A stretch of 8,037 nt of DNA, taken from contig CAIVTL010000416.1 in NCBI GenBank assembly GCA_903908785.1, positions 1 through 8,037 of the forward strand. Direction: 5' to 3'. Source of the stretch: Caldifarciminota bacterium. Lineage in GTDB: Bacteria > Hydrothermota > Tepidihabitantia > Tepidihabitantales > Tepidihabitantaceae. Within the stretch, counting starts at the first letter, position 1; every line of letters starts with the position of its first letter. Of this stretch, positions 1-5,169 are shown piece after piece. The position numbers and the translations under genes are program-made. Under the pieces are notes generated by a model. The model saw only the letters and a list, made by a program, of their open reading frames with translations. It was not told the origin of the DNA and did not search any database.

Positions 1-389
1 ACCTGCCGGAGCACGTGGTCGAGCATGCCGCCCTGCTTCACGCCTTCGGCCGAGCCCAGCACGATGACGGGCACGTTCATCGTTACCTTCTCGCCGGCGT
101 GGATCTTCTGGAAATCGACGTGCAGCAGGCCGCCGGTCATCGGGTTGCGCTGGAGCGTCTTGATGACGCATTTCTGCGCGGGCCGGCCGTCAACCTCGAC
201 GTCCACAATCGGGCTGTGGCCCCGGATTTCCTCGAGCAGCCGGTCGAAGTCGTGGGTCGACATCGCGAGCATCAGCGACGGTTCGCCGTGCCCGTACATT
301 ACGGCCGGCAGGGTTCCGCTGCGGCGGAGCCGACCCACTTTGCCCTTACCGGTGTCGGTGCGTTGTGTTGCTTTGACTATGTATGCCAT
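1..389 (-). CDS. rplY: Ribosomal protein bL25 (Ctc/TL5 type), 3' end cut by the window edge
   Basis: This is the N-terminal 129 codons of large-subunit ribosomal protein bL25, which binds 5S rRNA in the 50S subunit. The protein begins MAYIVKATQRTDTGKGKVGR, followed by a Leu-Arg-Arg-x-Gly-x-(I/L)-Pro-A-V-(M/I)-Y-G stretch (about residues 21-34), which is the usual bL25 signature. The later segment ending in HVDFQKI (about residues 91-97) is the conserved end of the RNA-binding domain. The sequence then enters the beta-rich domain (VTMNVPVIVLG) that marks the longer Ctc/TL5 form, usually about 185-220 residues, so roughly the last third is missing. The ATG at 389 is set by AGGAGA directly upstream, and prs ends 8 bases before it, so the two are probably translationally coupled. 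In many bacteria pth follows; that would lie outside the window. The family call is secure; the exact length is unknown. Confidence 0.95.
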   Translation of the reverse strand, partial: MAYIVKATQRTDTGKGKVGRLRRSGTLPAVMYGHGEPSLMLAMSTHDFDRLLEEIRGHSPIVDVEVDGRPAQKCVIKTLQRNPMTGGLLHVDFQKIHAGEKVTMNVPVIVLGSAEGVKQGGMLDHVLRQ

Positions 390-391
390 GT

Positions 392-397
392 TCTCCT
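392..397 (-). promoter_or_regulatory. Ribosome binding site of rplY, abutting the prs stop codon
   Basis: Read on the minus strand the sequence is TAG-AGGAGA-AC-ATG. The AGGAGA starts one base-step after the prs stop codon (398-400) and lies just before the rplY start. This fixes the rplY start and suggests that ribosomes ending prs can re-initiate on rplY. Confidence 0.8.
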
Positions 398-1339
398 CTA
401 CATGAATAGTGAGCTGACCGACTCGCTGCGGTGGGTGCGGAGGATAGTGTCCGCGAACAACGACGCGACGGGCAGCACTCGAATCTTGCGGATTAGCTTC
501 TTACGCGGCAGTGGCAGCGTATCGGTGACAATCATCTCATCCAGCGGTGATTTCTGGATTCTCTTGACCGCGTCTCCGGAAAAGACGGCATGGGTGGCCA
601 CGGCCATCACCGACCGGGCTCCATGCTTCAGGAGGGCCCGCGCGGCCAGTATCAGCGTCTTGCCGGTATCGACCATGTCGTCGAAGATTATCGCATCAAG
701 GCCTTCGACTTCGCCCACGACGTTCATGACGACGGCCTTGTTCGGTTCCGGCCGACGCTTGTCGATAACCGCGAGCGGCATCTTTTCCATCAGCCGCGTG
801 GCGAAACCGCGGGCCCGGTTGGCCCGGCCGGTATCGGGTGCGACGACGGTGCAGCCGTCGACCCCCCGTTTGAGGAAGAAGTCGACCAGGACCGGCGTCG
901 AATAAAGGTGGTCGACCGGGATGTCGAAGAAGCCCTGTATCTGTTCGGCGTGCAGTTCCATCGTCAGCACGCGGTTGGCACCGGCCCGTTCAATCAGGTT
1001 GGCAACGAGCTTGGCCGAGACCGGGACGCGGGGCTTGTCCTTGCGGTCCTGCCGTGCATAGCCGAAGTACGGGATGACGGCCGTGATCCGTTCAGCCGAC
1101 GCGCGCCGCAGCGCGTCGATCATCAACAGCAGTTCAAGCAGGTTATCGGCGGGCGGCTGGGTGGACTGGATGACGAAGGCGTCGCTGCCGCGCACGCTCT
1201 CGCGGATGTTGACCCGGATTTCGCCGTCCGCGAACGTCCTCACTTCGGCATCGCCGGGCTTGATGCCGAGGTGCTCGCATATGTTCATGGCCAGGGGTAC
1301 GTTGGCCCGGCCCGAGAAGACTTTGAGCTGACCTTGCAT
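398..1339 (-). CDS. prs: Ribose-phosphate pyrophosphokinase (PRPP synthetase, class I)
   Basis: This cytoplasmic enzyme transfers pyrophosphate from ATP to ribose 5-phosphate to make PRPP, the precursor for purines, pyrimidines, NAD, histidine and tryptophan. From the ATG at 1339 the protein has 313 residues, close to the usual 310-320. Visible motifs are the N-terminal VFSGRAN segment, the ATP-contacting loop YARQDRK (about residues 94-100), the VVAPDTGRANRARGFA segment (about 165-180), and the PRPP-binding loop FDDMVDTGKT (about 219-228). The C-terminus SESVSSLF is also typical. The frame stays open to an ATG at 1378, but that start would have its ribosome site inside the tRNA and would add a family-atypical 13 residues. 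The start at 1339 has GAGGTAA just upstream. It sits between tRNA-Gln and rplY on the same strand, the common prs-rplY pairing. Residues for catalysis look intact. Confidence 0.97.
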   Translation of the reverse strand: MQGQLKVFSGRANVPLAMNICEHLGIKPGDAEVRTFADGEIRVNIRESVRGSDAFVIQSTQPPADNLLELLLMIDALRRASAERITAVIPYFGYARQDRKDKPRVPVSAKLVANLIERAGANRVLTMELHAEQIQGFFDIPVDHLYSTPVLVDFFLKRGVDGCTVVAPDTGRANRARGFATRLMEKMPLAVIDKRRPEPNKAVVMNVVGEVEGLDAIIFDDMVDTGKTLILAARALLKHGARSVMAVATHAVFSGDAVKRIQKSPLDEMIVTDTLPLPRKKLIRKIRVLPVASLFADTILRTHRSESVSSLFM

Positions 1340-1340
1340 G

Positions 1341-1347
1341 TTACCTC
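1341..1347 (-). promoter_or_regulatory. Ribosome binding site deciding the prs start
   Basis: The minus strand reads GAGGTAA-C-ATG here. This Shine-Dalgarno-like stretch supports the start at 1339 over the longer in-frame start at 1378, which lies only 4 bases after the tRNA 3' end and has no room for a ribosome site of its own. Confidence 0.65.
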
Positions 1348-1382
1348 GCTCGCGCGCCGGCCCGCGGGCCGGGTTCATTCTA

Positions 1383-1454
1383 CTGGGGCGGAAGGAATCG
1401 AACCTTCATAACAGGATCCAAAGTCCTGGGTCCTGCCAGTTGAACGACGCCCCA
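1383..1454 (-). tRNA. tRNA-Gln (anticodon UUG)
   Basis: The 72-base minus-strand sequence folds into a full cloverleaf. The acceptor TGGGGCG pairs perfectly with CGCCCCA. The D stem is GTTC/GGAC with one G-T pair, and the anticodon stem CAGGA/TCCTG carries the loop CTTTGGA. The T stem GAAGG/CCTTC has a TTCGATT loop. Anticodon TTG (1419-1421) reads CAA and, by wobble, CAG. The U1-G2-G3-G4-G5 start and G discriminator are typical glutamine identity features. The 3' CCA is not encoded (the next bases are TAG), so a CCA-adding enzyme is needed. It lies between ispE and prs on the same strand, so it is probably cut out of a polycistronic transcript. Confidence 0.95.
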
Positions 1455-1469
1455 AAGCTAGGAGAAATT

Positions 1470-1495
1470 CCAAATCCCAAACTCCAAATCCCAAA
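1470..1495 (-). repeat. Short direct repeat, 14-base period, between ispE and tRNA-Gln
   Basis: CCAAATCCCAAA occurs exactly at 1470-1481 and again at 1484-1495, giving a 14-base period. It is AT-rich and purine/pyrimidine-skewed compared with the surrounding GC-rich coding DNA, and fills most of the 59-base gap between ispE and the tRNA. I see no promoter or terminator in this gap. It may be one copy of a dispersed intergenic repeat, which one window cannot show. Confidence 0.6.
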
Positions 1496-1513
1496 GAGGA
1501 TTAGGAGGACGGC

Positions 1514-2377
1514 CTATTGGGTGCTGGTTTTGACGCAGTGGAATCGATTCCGGGCCAGGGTGGCCATCGGGTCTTTCCAGCCTTTCGTTCGCACCAGGCC
1601 ATAGACCGTACTGCCGGAACCGGAGAGTGAAGCTGCGAGCGCGCCGTGCCGGAGTAGCAGCTCCCTGGCACGACCGAGCGCAGGATGTCGCCTGAAGACC
1701 GCGGGTTCGAAGCTGTTCCTGAGTTGTGCGGCGACCTGGTCCGGTTCGTTGCGCCTCAGGGCGGCGCGCAGAAGCTTAGGGGAAATGACCGGCCATGTCA
1801 AACCCCGCCCGGCTCCGCGCAGGCGGTCAAGTTCGGCGTAGGCCCATGCAGTTGCGACCGGGAATCCGGGAAAGCAGAGCAGCACCTCGAGGCGCGGCAG
1901 CCGGATTCGGCGCAGTTTCTCACCTCGGCCCCGGGCGATGCACGGTCCGCTCACGAGAAACGCCGGCACATCGCTGCCCAGAGACGCGGCGATGAGGCGT
2001 AGTCGGCGCGGGCTCAAGGGTCTCCCGAACAGTCGGTTCAGACCCGCCAGTACGGTGGCCGCATTCGACGAGCCGCCGCCGAGCCCGCCGCCGACCGGGA
2101 TGCGCTTGCGGATGCGAATCCGGCAGCCGGCGTTGACGCGCGCCGCCTGCATGAATGCGGCCGCGGCCTTGTGCGCCAGATTGCCAGGGCCAGACGGCAC
2201 CTCGGCGGAGTCGCACGAAACCTCGATGCCGGTCCTGGTTCGGCTGATGGCAATCGTGTCGGCCAGCTCGACCGGCGCAATGATGGTGACGATGTCGTGG
2301 AAACCATCGGCCCGCTTCCGGCCGACCCAAAGCCCGAGGTTAATCTTGGCCGGAGACGATAGGACTAATCGGTCCAA
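1514..2377 (-). CDS. ispE: 4-(cytidine-5'-diphospho)-2-C-methyl-D-erythritol kinase
   Basis: This GHMP-family kinase phosphorylates the 2-hydroxyl of CDP-methylerythritol with ATP, the fourth step of the MEP route to isoprenoids, in the cytoplasm. The 287 residues match the usual length (about 280-300). All three GHMP motifs are present: SPAKINLGL near the N-terminus (Lys11), the ATP loop PVGGGLGGGSSNAA (about 94-107), and the C-terminal LSGSGSTVYG (about 251-260). Asp136 in LGSDVPAF is the expected catalytic aspartate, paired with Lys11. The start is a TTG at 2377; no ATG or GTG gives the conserved N-terminus. A weak ribosome site (AGGT) overlaps the stop of the upstream hydrolase, leaving only 6 bases between the genes, so coupling is likely. 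Finding ispE before tRNA-Gln and prs is a widespread gene order; the hydrolase in front is not part of it. Confidence 0.96.
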   Translation of the reverse strand: MDRLVLSSPAKINLGLWVGRKRADGFHDIVTIIAPVELADTIAISRTRTGIEVSCDSAEVPSGPGNLAHKAAAAFMQAARVNAGCRIRIRKRIPVGGGLGGGSSNAATVLAGLNRLFGRPLSPRRLRLIAASLGSDVPAFLVSGPCIARGRGEKLRRIRLPRLEVLLCFPGFPVATAWAYAELDRLRGAGRGLTWPVISPKLLRAALRRNEPDQVAAQLRNSFEPAVFRRHPALGRARELLLRHGALAASLSGSGSTVYGLVRTKGWKDPMATLARNRFHCVKTSTQ

Positions 2378-2383
2378 TTCGAC

Positions 2384-4894
2384 CTATTCTTTCAGGTAAG
2401 TCGAGGCCGGGTCCAGATTCCAGTCCGGGCCGAAGAAGCCGGCGGCCCTGACCCCGGTCCAGCCGTACCGCCGCACGCTGCGGTCGAAGACTATGAAGTC
2501 CGGTATGCCCGCGCCTGACGACATGGCGCTCCAGAACATGGACAGCCTGGTGTTGTCGGGGTCGGTGCCCATTCGGACCAGCACGAGCCGGTTCGGGTTC
2601 AGCGGGTTGGGATAGACAAACATCGCGGCAAGACTGTCGCCTAGGTCCGAGTTGCCCAGCGACATCCGCCCCGCCTTCACGCGAATCGGCAGGCGGTCGG
2701 CAATCCGACTTGTGACCGCGTTTTCTTTCGGACCGCCATACAGCACGAGGTTGTACAGCGCGATATCCTTGGGTGTGACTTCGCTATCGGGGACGACACG
2801 GGTCCGGCCGTTTCCGATGAGCCACCAGCGCATTCCGTCCTGCGTCGCCGAATGGCGCAGGAACGGCGTCAACCCGGAGTCGGCTGTCCCGTACACGAGC
2901 AGGAACGGCTTCATCATCGCCTGTTTGGCCGGGCCGTACAGGTCCGATGTCTTGGTCGTAGCCGCAGCCCGCGCCGGGCCGGCTGCCCAGCCTTTGTCGG
3001 TGTAGTGAAACGTCAGGTGCGCGGGCACGGCGTCGCTCCGGCCTACCAGTCTGCCGTCCACCTCTACGGCGACCCGACTTGGGAAGAACGGCTGGCCGGT
3101 CAGTTCCAGGCTGAACTGGGCGATGTTCGCCGTCTTGACCGAGATGAGCGAGTCCGTGGCCCATGCCTCCATGTCCGCGTCCCGGCCGACCGTGCGCACG
3201 CGCTCAATCACAGCCCAGTAGCTGCGGTTGGACTGGCCAAGGTCGGCAGTGCGGAAGCGGATATGACGTGGCCCGGGGTCGCGTCGCTGCGCCTTGAGGA
3301 AGTCCATCAGGTCGGTATCGTCGACACAGGCCAGACCGTCTTCGTAGCTCCACCAGTGGGGGCGGTTCGGCACTTCCTTGTACGAGTACTTGTAGCCCAG
3401 TTCATTCAGCCACTCGGCGAAGGTGCGGCCGTGGATGGTCGGTACGTTGTCATCGTCGCCGCCGTGGAGGATGTACATCGGCAGGTTGAGCGCGTTCACG
3501 AGCATCGCCGGCGTATTGTCGGGCCGCATCGCCATGTCGCGAACCGCGAGTTGGGCCGGGTCGGCGAAGATGGCAGCTCGCTGCAGGAACGTCGGGACGT
3601 ACAATTGGATGTCGGGCCAGCCGGCTTCTGGCGCGGCGGCAGCGAACCGGTCAGCGTGGGCTAGGCCAACGTGCCACGTGCCGTGACCGCCCATAGAATG
3701 GCCGGTGAGCAGCACGCGGTCGCGGTCAATAGGCAGGGTGGCAAGCGCATAGTCCAGGACTTCCATGGCGTCGAGTCTGCCCCAGTCCTGCCAGTCAAAG
3801 CCGAACGGGCGGCGGTTGGTCGCGGCGACCACGAACGCCCAGTCCTTTGGTTTGTAGGCATCGGCCTGGCCCGATGCCTCGACGCCCGCGCCATGCAGGG
3901 ACAGAATCAGGGCGTAGCGCCTTGCTGGGTCATAGTCCTTGGGATAGAGAACCGAGTAGTACTGGCACGAGCTGTCAACCGCCGAGAGGAATGTCACTTT
4001 GCGTGACTGCTCGGGTCGGCGGATGCGCAGGTGTGTCGTACCCGAGCAGGAATTTCCGGCGCATGTCGCCTTCACAGTTAGTGTGAGCCCTGCCGTGTCA
4101 TAGGGCCGTGCCGGGGTGGAAATCCGCACCGGGGCTTTCTGCGCGCCGAAGCCCGGCACGTTCAGTACTAGCGCCCGGCCCGCAGTTTCGCCGGAAGGCA
4201 GCGTGACCGCCAGTCTGACCGTGTCGAGCCGGTCGGGCGTTGTATTCAGCACCGGGACTCCGAGCCAGCCGGCGAGACTCGAGTCAGCCACAAGGTCGGG
4301 CGTGGTGATGTCCTCGGCCACGACCGTGAACGGCGCGGCCGGTGGCGTGAGAAGGAACCGGACCTGCTGGTCACCGTACCCGGAGATACGCAGGAGCACG
4401 CGATTCCGGCCGGAGTCGAGCTGGACCGGAACCTGGAACCAGCCGTTGCCGTACACGTCGCCAAGATAGTTCCTGCCGTTGAGCACGAACCCTCCGAGTT
4501 TCGGCGCCAGCGCCAGGGCGCGGCAGGCCTGCGGGCAATCGAACTCGGCATAGGCAAACCCGGCACAGGACACGCCGACATTGCCGTAATAGTTCTGCAG
4601 CGAGTCCCAGCGCACGTTCTGGTAGTCGGTGTTAAGCCAGCCGAGCGAGTCAACCTTCACCTTGCGGCAGAGCGTGATGCCGCCCTGTGCAAGGCCGGAA
4701 CGGAACGTGTCGCCCTCGGACGGCCGGAAGGTCAGCGGGTCTTCGACCACGCCGGTGATGCCTTCGCGCGTCCCAACCGAGAACGGCCCGCACACCAGCC
4801 ACTCGCGAATCTGAACCGAGTCCGCGAGCCCGGGCAGGAGTGCCGCCGAGGCGGCTGCGCAGAGAAAGGTCAGCGTCGCGAATAGTCTTCTCAT
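2384..4894 (-). CDS. Secreted alpha/beta hydrolase (prolyl oligopeptidase/esterase-like) with long N- and C-terminal extensions
   Basis: The 836-residue product begins with a Sec-type signal (MRRLFATLTF then an Ala/Leu core, likely cleaved between residues 17 and 25); no proper lipobox is seen. Residues about 28-185 look like a beta-sandwich or carbohydrate-binding-like domain, with GPF, VLNG, GDVYGNG and a closing RISGYGDQQVRFLL. Residues about 195-290 are another beta-rich segment. The hydrolase core spans about 305-535: oxyanion-side LSLHGAG (332-338), nucleophile elbow GHSMGG with Ser400, acid HGGDDDNVP with Asp481 the likely acid, and His513 in NRPHWW. This pattern fits S9-type peptidases and feruloyl/acyl esterases, so the substrate cannot be fixed. 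About 300 further residues contain YNLVLYGGP, VYPNPLNPNR and PDFIVFD, which I cannot assign. The ATG has no Shine-Dalgarno but a promoter right upstream, so the message may be leaderless. It leads the ispE operon. Confidence 0.85.
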   Translation of the reverse strand: MRRLFATLTFLCAAASAALLPGLADSVQIREWLVCGPFSVGTREGITGVVEDPLTFRPSEGDTFRSGLAQGGITLCRKVKVDSLGWLNTDYQNVRWDSLQNYYGNVGVSCAGFAYAEFDCPQACRALALAPKLGGFVLNGRNYLGDVYGNGWFQVPVQLDSGRNRVLLRISGYGDQQVRFLLTPPAAPFTVVAEDITTPDLVADSSLAGWLGVPVLNTTPDRLDTVRLAVTLPSGETAGRALVLNVPGFGAQKAPVRISTPARPYDTAGLTLTVKATCAGNSCSGTTHLRIRRPEQSRKVTFLSAVDSSCQYYSVLYPKDYDPARRYALILSLHGAGVEASGQADAYKPKDWAFVVAATNRRPFGFDWQDWGRLDAMEVLDYALATLPIDRDRVLLTGHSMGGHGTWHVGLAHADRFAAAAPEAGWPDIQLYVPTFLQRAAIFADPAQLAVRDMAMRPDNTPAMLVNALNLPMYILHGGDDDNVPTIHGRTFAEWLNELGYKYSYKEVPNRPHWWSYEDGLACVDDTDLMDFLKAQRRDPGPRHIRFRTADLGQSNRSYWAVIERVRTVGRDADMEAWATDSLISVKTANIAQFSLELTGQPFFPSRVAVEVDGRLVGRSDAVPAHLTFHYTDKGWAAGPARAAATTKTSDLYGPAKQAMMKPFLLVYGTADSGLTPFLRHSATQDGMRWWLIGNGRTRVVPDSEVTPKDIALYNLVLYGGPKENAVTSRIADRLPIRVKAGRMSLGNSDLGDSLAAMFVYPNPLNPNRLVLVRMGTDPDNTRLSMFWSAMSSGAGIPDFIVFDRSVRRYGWTGVRAAGFFGPDWNLDPASTYLKE

Positions 4895-4902
4895 GGTTGT
4901 TG

Positions 4903-4930
4903 ACTATATCCCGGTTCGGCTTGAGGTCAA
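4903..4930 (-). promoter_or_regulatory. Sigma70-like promoter of the hydrolase-ispE operon
   Basis: On the minus strand TTGACC (4925-4930) and TATAGT (4903-4908) are separated by 16 bases. The expected transcription start, about 7 bases past the -10 box, falls around 4896, within a few bases of the hydrolase ATG at 4894. No Shine-Dalgarno could fit, which agrees with none being visible. The call rests on consensus match and position only. Confidence 0.6.
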
Positions 4931-4991
4931 GAGTCCGGTCTATATGCCTGTTCCGCAGCGAAGGCGTCACAGGTGGCTCGCGTCAGTCGGC

Positions 4992-5014
4992 GGCCTGGCG
5001 GAATCGCCTCGGCC
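4992..5014. other. Small inverted repeat between the divergent promoters
   Basis: GGCC-T-GGCG-GAAT-CGCC-TC-GGCC can fold into a hairpin with two 4-bp stems around a small internal loop. A second weak inverted repeat, AGCCG/CGGCT with an 8-base loop, follows at 5019-5036. Both lie outside the expected transcripts of the two flanking promoters. They could be a protein-binding site, a relict terminator or chance in GC-rich DNA. No T-run follows, so this is not a clear terminator. Confidence 0.3.
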
Positions 5015-5080
5015 TGTGAGCCGTGAGTTGTCGGCTATCACCCCCTGCGCACTCGACCCCTCGACCCCTTTCCTCTCTGC

Positions 5081-5108
5081 TTGACTTCCATCCCAGCCCG
5101 ACTATGTT
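5081..5108 (+). promoter_or_regulatory. Sigma70-like promoter of the PKD/propeller gene
   Basis: TTGACT (5081-5086) and TATGTT (5103-5108) are 16 bases apart, the same spacing as the promoter on the opposite strand. The expected start near 5115 would give a 5' leader of about 55 bases that contains the AGGAGG site at 5158. A direct duplication of CTCGACCC lies just upstream (about 5052-5068). Confidence 0.55.
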
Positions 5109-5157
5109 CTTGACGATGAAGACGCGTGCCATCGCGCTTGGAAGCACCCGGAAACAT

Positions 5158-5163
5158 AGGAGG
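5158..5163 (+). promoter_or_regulatory. Consensus Shine-Dalgarno deciding a TTG start
   Basis: A perfect AGGAGG is followed by 6 bases and an in-frame TTG at 5170. The nearest ATG in frame (5188) is 24 bases away, too far for this site. It therefore favours the TTG start for the PKD/propeller gene. Confidence 0.75.
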
Positions 5164-5169
5164 CGTCCC

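Noticed and set aside
15..905. Long plus-strand open frame opposite rplY and prs
   Set aside because: It is antisense to two clearly recognised genes and its translation is low-complexity Arg/Ala/Val-rich with no family pattern; long shadow frames are expected in GC-rich DNA.
1340..1378. N-terminal extension of prs to the ATG at 1378
   Set aside because: It adds 13 atypical residues, starts 4 bases from the tRNA end and lacks a ribosome site; the start at 1339 has GAGGTAA and gives the family N-terminus.
590..1411. 273-codon plus-strand open frame across prs and into the tRNA
   Set aside because: It is antisense to conserved prs motifs and to the tRNA, and the protein has no recognisable features.
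2852..3664. 270-codon plus-strand open frame opposite the hydrolase
   Set aside because: It overlaps the catalytic core coding region on the other strand and shows no domain pattern or ribosome site.
5023..5169. Longer start for the PKD/propeller protein at 5023
   Set aside because: It would place a 49-residue polar stretch before the signal peptide and would translate through the promoter region; AGGAGG at 5158 points to 5170.
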